Origin: Phyllostachys edulis
Lineage: Eukaryota; Streptophyta; Magnoliopsida; Poales; Poaceae
DNA: 64,000 nucleotides
Direction: 5' to 3'
Assembly (NCBI GenBank): GCA_036346405.1
Contig: CM070562.1
Span: forward strand, 108,204,999 to 108,268,998
The position numbers and the translations under genes were made by a program. Shown here one piece after another: positions 10,627-20,954 of this stretch (the first letter of the stretch is position 1; every line of letters begins with the position of its first letter). The notes beneath the pieces were generated by a model. That model searched no databases. It was not told the origin of the DNA and saw nothing but the letters and a program-made list of their open reading frames with translations.

Positions 10627-11482
10627 TTAATAATGAGTTCGTGAATATTCTCTCCCCGAATTCTGCACTTCTCTACGTCTCATCATTCCAATTCCACATA
10701 TGCATCTTTCAAAGCTAGACACTGGAAGTGACTTAGTGAATAAATTTGCAAGATTTTCACATGACTTAGTATGTAGTACTTTAATTTCGTTCATCTTTTG
10801 CAATTCATGAGTATAAAAGAACTTAGGGTTGATATGCTTTGTGAGATGACTCTTCACATAACTCATCTACACTTGTGCAACACAAGCTGCATTATCTTCA
10901 TCGATAATAGTGGGGGTTTGTACGGTATTCAATCCACACGACTGCTGGATATGGTGAATCATGCCGAAGTCAAACACATTCTCATGAGGCCTCTTACAGT
11001 GCTATGATTTTCGAGTGGTTCGTCGAAGTCGATACAAGACTCTGTTTAGACGATTTCTATGAAATTGCAGTTCCACCACATAGGAGTTCATAGCTTGCTT
11101 GCGATTTGATTGTATGCGGGTCCGATAGGTACCCGGCATCTGCATAGCCATTTATAGTTAGGTCTTGGTTCTTTCTGTAGAACAGACTAAGGTCTTTGCT
11201 TCCTTTGAGGTATCGGAAGATTTCCTTTATTCTCAGCCAATGTCTTTTGGTAGGTTCTGCACTATACCTTACTAATAAGTTCACGGCAAATGCAATGTCC
11301 GATCTAGTACAGTTTGCTAAATACATGAGTGCTTCTATTGCACTTAAGTATGGGAATTCTAGTCCCAGGACTTCCTCCCCCTCTTCTCTAGGTCTGTACG
11401 GATCTTTGTTTTGCTGCAAAGATCTCCCGACCATTAGCACTTTCGAAGGGTATGTCTTTTCAAAGTTGAACCTTTCAAACAC
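10627..11482 (-). pseudogene. copia RNase H and RT-connection remnant
   Basis: Minus-strand frames give, from 11482 downward, the copia RT/RNaseH junction (FPYLSAIEALMYLANCTRSD, then IAFAVNLLVRYSAEPTKRHW) and the first RNase H block (LTINGYADAGYLSDPHTIKS, where GYADA holds the catalytic Asp of the usual GYxDAD motif). From 10866 downward comes the C-terminal block (HINPKFFYTHELQK, then ENLANLFTKSLP), typical of the copia C-terminus. The two parts are separated by frameshifts near 10870-11055, so the protein is broken. Confidence 0.85.
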
Positions 11483-11500
11483 CTTCTGAGTGTAGGTTGA

Positions 11501-12060
11501 CTAATGCACTAATATCCCTTCAGGGGCATGCTCAAGCTGTAAACCTAGGCAATATTTGGTTTTAGCCAAATCTTTCATTTCGAACTCCGACTTCAGGTAA
11601 GAGCTTGCTTTCTCAATACCTTCCAGGGTTCCAATGATGTTTAGATCATCTACATACACTGAGATTATACAAAATACATCCTGGGATCGTCGCATAAATA
11701 CACATGGATAATTCTCATTGTTTGTGTAGCCTTTCTTGCATAGAAGCCGCTTCAAGCGATTATACCACATCTTGCTTGATTGCTTAAGTCGGTACAGTGA
11801 CTTTTCTGAGTTTCACACTGTACAGATTTCTAATTACTCTATCTTGGTTCGGGACAAGGATACATTCAGGTATCTTCATATAATTATAAATTTCCATAAA
11901 GATATGCAGTTACCACATCCATCAATTTCATTTCTAAATTCAAGTTTACTACCATTGAGATTAAATATCTAAAGGGTGGTTTCGCCCATGACCGGGGAAT
12001 AGGTTTCTTCATAATCATCTCCTGGACGTTGAGTGAAACCTTGTACAACAAGTCTTGCTT
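11501..12060 (-). pseudogene. copia reverse transcriptase remnant
   Basis: The 11501-11770 frame carries the RT active-site motif YVDDLNIIG followed by FEMKDLAKTKYCLGLQLEH, both diagnostic for copia RT. Upstream (about 11771-12060, minus strand), frameshifted pieces give LEMKLMDVVTAYLYGNL and YMKIPE, the blocks normally found before YVDD. It is part of the 10134-17145 element and has several stops. Confidence 0.85.
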
Positions 12061-12793
12061 ATTTTTATTTCTCTTTCAAACAAATACCCACTTATGCCCT
12101 ACGGGGTGCACATAGGGAGGCGTGCGGCTTACAGGCCCAAACATCTCTCTTTTATTCAGACAAAATAATTCTGTTTCTATTTCATTCTTTTAATCTTCTC
12201 AATCTGATCTTTTCTTACATTCAGTGAGTGATGCAGGCTCTGGATCAAGATCGATGATTGTGGCAATTTTCTTTGCAAAATCAATATCGATACTGGTTGT
12301 TGTCTTATTCATAGATTCTCCCAAGGTCACAAGTTTATAGCTATTTCTTCAAGGAGCGATTTTTCTAATGCTTCTACTTGATCACCGTTGCTTCCAATTA
12401 CGGGGGCAAGTCCCTTTAGTTTTTTAGCTCCGATGTGTGTGTGCACATCCATGCTGATGTCTCTCTTCATGGGGATGTTTAATTCTAGTATGCCTTTTTT
12501 TGAAGGTTCCATACTGATGCCAGGTCTCAACTGGCTCCCCTTCCGGTTTTGGGGAACTTCGGTTATCGGCTACGTCAAGTCATTCTTATCCTTTTTCACC
12601 AGACGTCCCCGGTTACTTCGGATTCGAGGGTCGGAGTTATCATCCTTTCTGAGGCCTTAGGACGGGATTAGGGATACCTTCATCGGTATTTCAACCCTCT
12701 CCGGTGCATTGCATACAGGCACATGCGACTTTGTCACATTCTTCAAATCACTAAAGTGGTTAGGCAGTTGATTCACTAATATTTTCAAATCAA

Positions 12794-12950
12794 TTGTCTT
12801 CTGGACTTCAATTATTTTCGGGACTTCAGTTATTTTCTAGACTTCAGTTATCTTCTGGACTTCTCTATTTGCTTCACTAGTGTGTGGGTCATGTGCATGT
12901 ATTTCAATTATCTTATGGATTTCAATTATCTTCCGGACTTCTCTATTTCT
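12794..12950 (-). repeat. repeats inside copia pol linker
   Basis: A roughly 24-bp motif, variants of gacttcagttatcttctg, recurs about six times. On the element's coding strand it encodes reiterated QKITEV/PKIIEV-type units in the linker between integrase and reverse transcriptase, a poorly conserved part of copia polyproteins. Confidence 0.6.
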
Positions 12951-13310
12951 CAACATTTTTCATCAAGCGGTTGATTTCCTTCCCCTAATGACGGAAAACT
13001 ATCTTCATCTATTATACTATCAGCGAAGCGGACTACATGCAAATCTCCAGTCATGGGGTTCAAATACCTAATTATGAATGTTGTCTCATAACCAACGTAT
13101 ATCCTAGACTTTCGGAGAGGGCCCATTGCAGTTCGCTGTGGTGGTGGTATAGGTACATAAACATTGCAACCAAATCTTCAAAGATGAGAAATTTTCGGTG
13201 TTGGCCCTTGCACTAGTTGCATAGGTTAATGGATCTTATATGCTGACAATTTAAATTTATGAGAGTTGCTGCGAGCAGGACTGCGTGTCCCCAACATGTA
13301 GTTTGGTAAA

Positions 13311-13700
13311 TTACAATTCTTCAAAGTGGTCAGGCAAAAAATTAATCATTTTAATTAATGCCTCTGCTAGTCCATTCTGGGTGTGGACATGCGGTACGGA
13401 ATGCTTAACTTTAATTCCCATTGCTATACAATAATCATCAAATACATTTGAAGTAAATTCTCTGAAGTTGTCTATTCTGGTGGACTTCACATGATGATCA
13501 GGGAAATTATTCTTAATTTTAATTATATGCGAGATTAGCTCTGCAAAAACGTAGTTTCTCGTAGACAATAAATATATGTGCGACCTTTTCGAGGAAGCAT
13601 CGATGAGCACCATAAAATACCTAAATGGCCCTGACATGGGCTGTATAGGACCGCAAATGTCTCCCTAGATACGGTCCAAGAATATAGGGACTTCATCCTT
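13311..13700 (-). pseudogene. copia integrase core remnant
   Basis: Minus-strand frame 13637-13311 shows the rve core: MVLIDASSKRSHIYLLST (first catalytic Asp), STRIDNFREFTSNVFDDYC (second Asp, normally TDNGGEF) and HTQNGLAEALI (Glu of the DDE triad in the normal QNGVAER motif). Spacing and motifs are those of copia integrase. The frame is broken on both sides. Confidence 0.85.
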
Positions 13701-14035
13701 CGCTTTCAAAGCAGAAGGCCTAGTAATTAATTTTCCGGTGGCACTTGTGGGGTGCACAAAATCTTCCTGATTCTAAAAATTCTTTACATCGATATTATGT
13801 TCTTATGAATTGTTAATTATATTTATCATCATTTTAAGACCTAGGCGGCATATTCTATTATACTAGAGATAGAAAAGTTCATAGCTTCTAAATACGGTTT
13901 TCATGGTAGTATAGGCTGCGGGTGCCTTAATATTAATATAGTATAGCTCAGTTTCATATGAAGGAAGTCATTCTAAGACCCTTTTGCACTTTCTTCATGC
14001 TATGCAATGAGCAGGTATTCATTATCGTACTCTTC

Positions 14036-14305
14036 TTAATTCTCTACGTGGAAACCGTTAGCGTGAATATCCTTGAGAGTTCTAGTCGATTCTGGGTACA
14101 ACAAGGCTTCTTTAATAACCAAAGTTGTACCCATCAGGAGTATAATTGTTGCCCTTCCTGAGCCTATTATACAAGTATCGCTGCTCGTGATTGTCGTAAG
14201 ACTACCAGCGTTCTTGCTAATCGACTGAAAGAATTTCATCTCTCTCAAGATAGTATTCATTGTGCCGCTATCCATTAAGCACGCTTCCTCCATAGGGCGC
14301 CACAC
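14036..14305 (-). pseudogene. copia aspartic protease remnant
   Basis: The minus-strand frame includes CLMDSGTMNTILREMKFFQS. The DSG triad is the active site of copia retropepsin, normally LDSGAxxH. Its place between gag (14542-15126) and integrase (13311-13700) matches the family order. The element's frame is interrupted on both sides. Confidence 0.75.
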
Positions 14306-14541
14306 ATGTTCTAATACTTCAAATATCAGAACGTAACTTGCTATTATAAATACGAGAAAATAAGCCTTGCAGGACTCATCATGAGAATTTAATGTTTTGC
14401 TCTCCTAGAGTTTACAACCATCATTCAAAGAATAAATTAATGCAATGTTCCATCACAATTATAAACTGTGAGTGACTGTAAAAAGATCTAAGTGCAATGC
14501 GTGCACTAGATCGAATCAGCGAAGTATGTAGAAACTTCTGC

Positions 14542-15126
14542 CTAAATCTGCTCCATAGCAATCTTCTCCTCTTGGGCAACTATGGCTGCGGCCGCTGCAA
14601 TGTCCAAAGGAGGAGTGATGGGGGCTGCTACTGGGCTGTCTATATCCATGAGTGCAACTAGTGGATGTGGAACCTTTGTGCCTGCAATGGCGAGATGTGC
14701 CTCATACTGTCCTTTGCCCTTCTTCTTTAGACTAGAAAGTATCAATAACGTGTGACTCACGACCTTACCCTTCTTTCCCCTCTCCTTTGTAAGAGGCTTC
14801 CTCCCCTTGTAGCTGCTAGCATTGGCTTCATGGCCAATATTGCAACTAGGCAGGTGTGAGATGTGGTTCTTCTTTAGAACATCATCTTGAGCTTCTACAA
14901 CTTGCATAATGTCAATCAATGCGGCATACATCATGTAGCCGTCTTGACGATAGTTGTGTGCGGATTGCACTGCATTTAGGTGAAAGGTAGAGAGAGTCTT
15001 CCCAATCTTTTGCTCATCCGTGGTTACCTTACCGTAGAATTGAAGACTGGTACAAATTCTGTACAAATTATGGCCATGTTGGGTCAGTTCTTCGAACTCC
15101 ATGATCATGGTGTCAGTCATCTTCAT
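14542..15126 (-). pseudogene. copia Gag remnant
   Basis: A minus-strand frame of 194 codons. Residues MIMEFEELTQHGHNLYRICT, then LSTFHLNAVQSAHNYRQ and YMMYAALIDIMQVVEAQDDVL, resemble the capsid part of copia Gag (UBN2-type). A Lys-rich segment (KGRKPLTKERGKKGKV) follows, where a CCHC knuckle is usually found; an intact CCHC is not evident. Part of the 10134-17145 element. Confidence 0.65.
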
Positions 15127-16552
15127 ATTTATGCAAAGAGTTCATAAGATTATTGCTGGTAATTTGTGTAAAATGGTTGCAAAATTCTCATAATGTTCTT
15201 CAAACTCCTGGTTCATGATCCCGTATTTTTCTATGCATTTTTCATGATTTACTGCTATTTTCAGTGATTAAATGCAATATAAACAATCACATATAATCAA
15301 AACAGTAAATACAATAAATAAATTACATAGAAATAATAATAATAAAAAGTTAAACATGCTTCAAATGCAAAAACCGAGTCAAAATTTGAATTCCCGAGAC
15401 CCTTTTTTGCTGGAATATGAATTTTTGGCGAATTCTGTAATTTCCAGGGGCTTACCGCTAAATTTCAATTTTGGGAAATTTTTCGTGCAATTTTCAAAGA
15501 GTCTAGGGGCCTTCTTGCAAAAATGTCTTATTCGTGTAAGGATCCCCAAAGTTTTCAGAATCCTGAAGGATCTTTTTGCAAAAACTCCTTTTTTCGTTTT
15601 TTCACCTCTTTTTTTTTCTTTTCGAAAATGTTCGGACCGACCGAATTCCTTTCCGGGAACATTCGGATCGGCCGATTTCTCCTTTTTCTTTCTTTCCTGA
15701 ATGCCTCAACCTTTTTTTTTCAACCGTGGGCTGGGCCGGCCCATAGGCCACAATGCTGGTGGCCTTTTCGGCCGGGCCACAAGGCACGACAGGGTTTCCC
15801 ATACCTTTTTTTCAGAGAGGCGGCGGCTTCACACACTGCTGCGGCGTGGGATGCGGCGAGGTCGGCGAAGAATGGCCGTGGCGCAGAAAGCACGACACGT
15901 GGCGCGATGGCGCAGCCTCTAGCGTTCGTGGCTGGCGCAACGCGGGCGGTGGGTGCGGCCCGGCTTGGTGGCGCAAGGTTGCTGTGAGCAAGTGTTGTGG
16001 GCGGCCGTGGCGGCGGCTAGATCGAGCTTCAAGCCGCAGGCGAGCCTCGTGAGGCCTTCGTGGCGCTTCTGGCGCGTCTTCGAGCGGCGGCGGCCTCGTC
16101 TGCGAGCCGGCGGTGGCGCGCTCGTGTGCCATCCGGCAGCCACGGCGGCAGCGATTGCGAACTGTCGCGAGGCGAGTGGCGGATGGCGACAATAGCGCCC
16201 ATGCAGCGTCACGACAACTTTGGACACGCAGACGACCGAAGTCGGCGTCGGTGCCACCCTCCCTTTTTTTCTTTGCTTCCTTTGTCTTTGCTTTCGCCGT
16301 CAGGGCCGTGGCCGTGGTGCGGTGGCGGCTTTTGGTTGTAAGCGCGCATGGGTGGCGTGGCGTGGTCTGGTCCGAACGGTGGCGCTGACCATGAGGTCGG
16401 CCGACGGCGTGGCCGTCTTGGTGACGGCACCTTCGCCGGGCGGCGGGATAGAGGCGTGGCGGGCGGCCATGTGATCTGCGGCGTCTGAGGGCGGTGAGAA
16501 CCTGCACCGTCTTGAAGCGCTTTTTTACTGTTCATTGTTAATGCAATGTGAT

Positions 16553-16758
16553 GTACAGTGCAATCGACATCTGTTCTTTCATGCAACCACCGATCGGCTT
16601 GGCCGGCGACTTTAAGTCGGCTCACGGTAAGTTAGAACAGATTTGCAATTTCCAATTTACGGTACAATCGACATCCACTATTCTATGCAATCTACCAATT
16701 GACATTGGGTCGGCGACTTCAAATCGGTTCACGCTAGATTAGAGCGGATTTGCACCGT
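16553..16758. repeat. two-copy ~105-bp tandem repeat in the copia leader
   Basis: Copy 1 (16553-16660) and copy 2 (16661-16758) share caatcgacatc, atgcaa, ggcgactt-aa-tcgg-tcacg and aga-cagatttgca in order. Divergence is substantial, so the duplication is old. Confidence 0.7.
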
Positions 16759-16869
16759 ATGATACAATCTAGAAAGCCAAAGTTGCAGAATTGAAAGCAA
16801 TCTGAAAAAAAAAACAATTTGATCTACGAGTGTCGTGCCACGACGGTTACCTTTCGATCCGAAGAGAGT

Positions 16870-16886
16870 CGATCGTACTGATAATG
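16870..16886 (-). other. primer-binding-site candidate (degenerate)
   Basis: Immediately inside the 5' LTR the minus strand reads CATTATCAGTACGATCG. It resembles the initiator-Met tRNA primer site TGGTATCAGAGC used by most plant copia elements (TATCAG kept) but has decayed. Confidence 0.5.
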
Positions 16887-17145
16887 TGTTGAGGAACCGT
16901 CGTTAGCGAGTCAAGTTCGAGCGATTACCTCGTAGAGAAACTCAAAATCGTAGGAACATTGCAAGAACACAAGAACATAATAGTAGATTGAACACAGAGA
17001 TATGAGGGGACTTCTGGCTTCTCTTTATTGCTCTTATGTAAATGGTAGAACAATGGTTGGGGCCCCCCTCCTTTATATAGGCTATTGGATTGATGAGGAG
17101 CCCATCGTGGACCAGTATTGCTGACCTGGGTCTGGTTTCTTAACA
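16887..17145 (-). repeat. 5' LTR of the copia element
   Basis: 259 bp, starting TGTTGAGGAAC and ending TTTCTTAACA on the plus strand. It is homologous to 10134-10385 throughout, with shared blocks such as gggacttctggcttctcttt. Confidence 0.9.
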
Positions 17146-17150
17146 ATTAG

Positions 17151-17929
17151 AACGGAGACACCGTACCGCTACTAGGATTCGGCACATGCGCTCGACTTGT
17201 CTTGATGTCTTCATCCGCCGCATCATTATACGATCTTCATCGAACATTACAAGCGTACTGTGTTTTACACAGTATCAACACTACCATTAACTAGCCATTA
17301 GTGTGGGATTAAACGAAAGGAGATGGTGGAGCGAGCGCATGACATGTGACCAGATAGTGAAGGGTCTGTTTGGTTTGTGACTCTGGGTAGCTATACCAAA
17401 TTTTGGCAATGCCTAAACCCAGACAATAAAAAAACTGGGCTAAAGAAATGGTGTTTCGATCGTACTCATGCCAATTCACGGGCAATGACAAAATTGATGT
17501 GTTTGGATTGCAGCCATGCCAAAATTGTGAGCATGACACGTGGGTCCCATATGACATCTTTTTTTCACCAAAATATGTTAACATGGATCTTGTTTTGTTA
17601 ATTAAATGACAAGAAACACAACGGTTCAATCGGATCACAAATCAGATACTCGGTTTAGGAAATATAATCATTCCAAACTAATTAATCAAACTATTCTTGC
17701 AATTAATACAACCAGCATCGATCAACCATCTTACGCCACGTGGTGGAGTCAGCAGGTTCTAGCGAAACCAAAATTTGGCGGCCGATTCCTTCGCCCACGG
17801 GAAGCCCGAAAAATAGCAAGAAAAACATTGGCACGCCAAAAATTTCAGTGCTAAACCAAAATATTAGAATGAAATCAACTAGTCAAATTTCTAGGTAGTA
17901 CTAAAATTTTGGTTTGACGCGTTTTGACG
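17151..17929. other. no gene; possible truncated MITE end
   Basis: The string gggtctgtttggtttg near 17356 resembles the start of Tourist-type MITEs, and the ensuing sequence is AT-rich with taccaaattttggca motifs. No matching right terminus was found, so this remains a fragment. No gene is supported. Confidence 0.35.
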
Positions 17930-19112
17930 TACGTAGCTCATCTAATGGAGGCGGGTATGGGCGCCTTGCTTTGCCCACGGGTATAAAAACAGGCACAATT
18001 TCTTACCCATCGGGTAAACAGGCGCGGGCATGGGTAAGCTCCACCTGTACCCGCTTCGCCCGATTACCCGCCATATACACTGACAGGTGGGACCCTCCTG
18101 AGTAAAAAACTGAAACCCTAACCCTCCCTCAGTTTTCATAGCCCCCAGCTTCCCACAATGTATTCCCACTTCCAGCCGCCAGACCTCCTCCCGGTCCCAA
18201 ATCCTCCCATTGCACCAGATCTCTCATCTCCTCCTGGGCCGGCCGCCGCCCTCCTCCCGGAGTCCTGGTCCACCGCACCTCCTCCCAGCCAGCCGCCCTC
18301 CTCCCGGTCCACCGCGTCTCCTCCCGGTCCGTCGTGCCTCCTGGCCGCCGCCCTCCTCCCGGTCCCCTAGGTCCGCCGCGTCTCCTCCCGGTCCTGCGCC
18401 CTCCTCCCGGTCCGTCGCCCTCCTCCCGATCTGCCACGCCTCCCGGCCACTGCGCCTCCTCCTGGTCCACCACGCCTTCGCCCGACCAGCCGCCCTCCTC
18501 CCGGTAGTGATTTCTGGTACTGATTTGTGGATATGTAGATCTAGTACTTATTTGGTACTGATTGTGTGACCGGATGTAGATCAAAATGGAAATCCACAAC
18601 TAATTTCTGGTACTTATTTGGTACTAATTTGGTAGTGATTTCGGGTACTTATTTGGTACTGATTGTGTGACCAGATTAGTACTTATTTGGTACTAATCAG
18701 TACCAGATTAGTTGTAGATCCCGGTCTAGCATGTGTGAGGAACTATGTCAGTTTGTATTTCCATTTTATTTGTTGAACTTGGTTAGTTGTTTTGTCGAAC
18801 TTGATGTGTGATTTGCGATGAACTTTCTTAGTTGTTGAATGTGTGATGCACTATTGATGTGTGAATTAAAATGAACTTGATGTGTGCATTGTTTGTGTGA
18901 TGAGTATGCATGGCGATGGGTACCACAGGCGGCAATGCATTGTTCAGCGGTAACGGGCATGCTCATGAGCGACGGTACCCACGGGCGGCGGGTATGGGCG
19001 AGGTTCTTCGCCTGTCGTCCTTCGCGGGCATACCCGTGGGGGGAAATAAGGGTCGCGGGTATAGATATGAGCGAGCACTACCCGTACCCGCCGCGTCCGA
19101 TTGCCATCCCTA
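17930..19112. mobile_element. probable hAT (Ac-like) element with Pro-rich repeat block
   Basis: The right end reads, on the minus strand, CTAGGGATGGCAATCGG followed by cggcgggtacgggtag, the typical start of grass Ac-like hAT elements. The left end (from about 17935) has the same ggcgggtatggg / tacccgc / gcgggcatggg wording but a decayed terminus. Between them lie a GC-rich block (18150-18510) in which cctcctcccggtcc is reiterated around an ATG at 18158, and a block with repeated ggtactgatt / ggtacttattt words (18508-18720). I could not establish a target-site duplication. Confidence 0.45.
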
Positions 19113-19839
19113 GCCCCGGCCGGCGAGGATTATGGCTTTACATGGCTTGTTGTAGGGCTAGCTAACTGCGGCGGAAAAAGGAAGATCGAGCAGCTCCATT
19201 CGTACGTGCGGGCCGTGCGAGGGCGGCCCATTCCCATGGATTGTTCGTTGTTCAACTCTGAGGCTGAAGCTGGTGCAGCCATACAGAGCTCGACCGGAGA
19301 CATCAATTGACGTAGAGGAATTTTTAGAACCAGAATTGACGTCAAGAAATCTCCAGTCGCCCATCACAAAGTCGCAATGCATGGTAGAAGATAATAATCC
19401 CTGGGAACCAGGATTCCCGCCAGATCATACAAACAAATAAACAAATTAAGGGGCAAACAAACTTGACAATTTATTACAAGCACGAGAGTACACAAGTAGT
19501 ACTAGAACTGACCATTTTAACTCAAAATAATGCAAGCTTTTTTCTTCCGTTCGATCTATAGACCCAGCCGATTTGATGGACATGTAACCTGATTACGTGC
19601 TATGATAATCGAACCACGCATGCAAATTTTAGCCTTACGGCGAGTGACATCGCGGCTTTCATCGTCCCTTTGGCTAACAGCTGCAACAATATCACACTTT
19701 ATCACAACATTTTGCAGCGTTCATGTGCAGGTAGACAAACATTAATTAAACATGGGTAGCGAGTCGGTACTTTTTTGCTGTCGTTATCAGCTCAATGCAG
19801 GGCTATTCAAGCAACAGCCGAACTTTTTTTAAAGACTCA
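19113..19839. other. no gene recognised
   Basis: Short open frames only, none with a recognisable domain. No repeats beyond simple A/T runs. Confidence 0.5.
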
Positions 19840-20123
19840 GGTCATGTATAATGGGCTTACATCAGCTGTCTATAGTCTCTGTCGCATAGAATTTAAGTTG
19901 ATGTGGATGAAAGAGAATAAAAAGAGGAAAATATGTTGTCTACAATCCTGTAGCTGACTGTATTAGCAGAACCAAAGAGGCTATTCGAGAAAACATTAAA
20001 AGATTGTGTGATCTATAAAGACAAGTAAAAAGACAACTCATTTTATGAACTGTTTGTAGTGTTGTCTATAAATGTTGTTGAGAGTTGCTATAGACAGCAT
20101 CTATCTGTACTATTATACATGCC
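19840..20123. mobile_element. PIF/Harbinger-type MITE
   Basis: Imperfect terminal inverted repeats of about 33 bp: the left starts GGTCATGTATAATGGGC and the right, inverted, starts GGCATGTATAATAGTAC; both then continue to gctgtctatag. Flanked by the trinucleotide TCA on both sides (19837-19839, 20124-20126), consistent with the 3-bp duplications of this superfamily. The interior is AT-rich and non-coding. It lies about 200 bp beyond the 3' miR390 site of the neighbouring TAS3 gene. Confidence 0.7.
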
Positions 20124-20331
20124 TCAAGAGCCGAACTGAACGGTGATCAACGAGTGAAATAAGAATGAAACTGACAGAGAGACTAATCTCACACATGACA
20201 ATACAGACAACCGCGGCTCCTTGAGCAATGGCACAAAAAGTTCATCCAACATACTTTTCGGCGTATAATAACTTGATAGCTTCCTTGCACGTATGTACAT
20301 CAGTCAGAGATGGATTAAACGTTTACATAAC

Positions 20332-20352
20332 AAGCTCAGGAGGGATAGATGG
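20332..20352 (-). promoter_or_regulatory. TAS3 3' miR390 target site (cleavable)
   Basis: The plus strand matches miR390 at its first 17 positions (AAGCTCAGGAGGGATAG) and differs at the last four. The minus-strand transcript is thus fully complementary across the seed and the slicing site. Predicted cleavage is between 20342 and 20341. Confidence 0.92.
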
Positions 20353-20446
20353 AATAACAGAAGAAGAGGAAGGAAATATGCGGGAGAATGGCATATGAGG
20401 ACATCAGACGAATGTGCTAGTGTGAACGAAGCAAAACCAACGGTAA

Positions 20447-20467
20447 AAGGCCTTGCAAGGTCAAGAA
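20447..20467 (-). ncRNA. tasiR-ARF (5'D6)
   Basis: The minus strand starts TTCTTGACCTTGCAAGG and continues with ccTT, the conserved tasiR-ARF sequence. It is palindromic around ccttgcaagg. It sits exactly in the sixth 21-nt register from the predicted miR390 cut. Known targets of the family are ARF2/3/4-type mRNAs. Confidence 0.92.
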
Positions 20468-20600
20468 AACTGGAAACTAAAGAGATGGTGGAGGCAAACA
20501 TCCCATACTAAAGTGGTACGAGGGTGAAAATATACGATCTAATTTAAGCTTGCACCAATCAAGCTAAAAGTGAAAAAAAGAAAGCAAACAATAAAATAAA

Positions 20601-20621
20601 AAGCTCAGTGGGGATAGTACC
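20601..20621 (-). promoter_or_regulatory. TAS3 5' miR390 site (non-cleavable type)
   Basis: The plus strand reads AAGCTCAG, TG, GGGATAG, TACC. It differs from miR390 at positions 9 and 10 and at 18 and 19. Central mismatches are the hallmark of the 5' TAS3 site, which binds AGO7-miR390 without being sliced. Confidence 0.9.
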
Positions 20622-20630
20622 ATATACATG

Positions 20631-20954
20631 CTAAATACAAATCTTACGGTAGAGCCCATGAGCCATGTCACTCTTATTGTCGCACCATCTAGCCCTAGCT
20701 GAAACCAAGGAGATCAGCACAGCCAGCCACCATAAGCTAGAACCGAGTGTAGTACAGTGAGAAGGTGAATAAACAGGGATGTTATGGGGGACAGAAGGCA
20801 TGTTGTGTCTAGTTTCTACAAACCAAAACTCCAAGTTGCAGTCATGAGACATCATATGAGATGGAGGGGACCTCTTCATATAAGGTTGAAACGGGAGACT
20901 GCCTGCAGCTGGGAGGACTAAATGGCCATGAGCTAACCAGCTGAAGGGGTGCAA
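20631..20954 (-). CDS. TAS3 leader ORF (107 codons)
   Basis: Starts MHPFSWLAHGHLVLP and ends GLYRKICI with TAG at 20633-20631; no domain is recognised. Its stop lies only 9 nt before the 5' miR390 site. In other plants TAS3 transcripts carry a short ORF ending just upstream of that site, where translating ribosomes are reported to stall at the AGO7-bound element and promote siRNA production. The placement here fits that pattern, so the ORF probably matters by being translated rather than through its peptide. Which of its ATG codons is used is not known. Confidence 0.6.
   Translation of the reverse strand: MHPFSWLAHGHLVLPAAGSLPFQPYMKRSPPSHMMSHDCNLEFWFVETRHNMPSVPHNIPVYSPSHCTTLGSSLWWLAVLISLVSARARWCDNKSDMAHGLYRKICI

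Larger units (their letters stand above)
15127..16886 (-). other. copia leader with GC-rich segment
   Basis: About 1.76 kb between the 5' LTR and gag, far longer than a typical copia leader. Its first part (about 16840-16552) holds a two-unit tandem repeat. The middle (about 16500-15700) is very GC-rich with long overlapping open frames on both strands (up to 231 codons, Arg/Pro/His-rich, no domain). The part near gag is AT-rich. It could be an expanded leader or captured host sequence. Confidence 0.6.
10134..17145 (-). mobile_element. complete but decayed Ty1-copia retrotransposon
   Basis: Two directly repeated LTRs (10134-10385 and 16887-17145), both TG...CA, bracket an interior with, in minus-strand order, a long leader, gag, protease, integrase, reverse transcriptase, RNase H and a polypurine tract. 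Flanking 5-mers are ATTAA (10129-10133) and ATTAG (17146-17150), a target-site duplication with one mismatch. The order PR-INT-RT-RH defines Ty1-copia. All coding parts carry stops and frameshifts, and the two LTRs differ at many positions (by eye roughly 15 percent), so the insertion is old and non-functional. Confidence 0.9.

Noticed and set aside
15812..16507. 231-codon minus-strand frame in the copia leader
   Set aside because: Low-complexity Arg/Pro/His product of GC-rich sequence with open frames on both strands; no domain.
20332..20352. MIR390 gene on the plus strand
   Set aside because: The plus strand matches miR390 itself, but no star-arm sequence lies within folding distance, and the match is repeated at 20601 with a tasiR-ARF between, so these are target sites of a minus-strand TAS3.
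20293..20511. 72-codon plus-strand frame
   Set aside because: Lies antisense to the TAS3 siRNA region, which explains the sequence conservation seen there; no protein domain.
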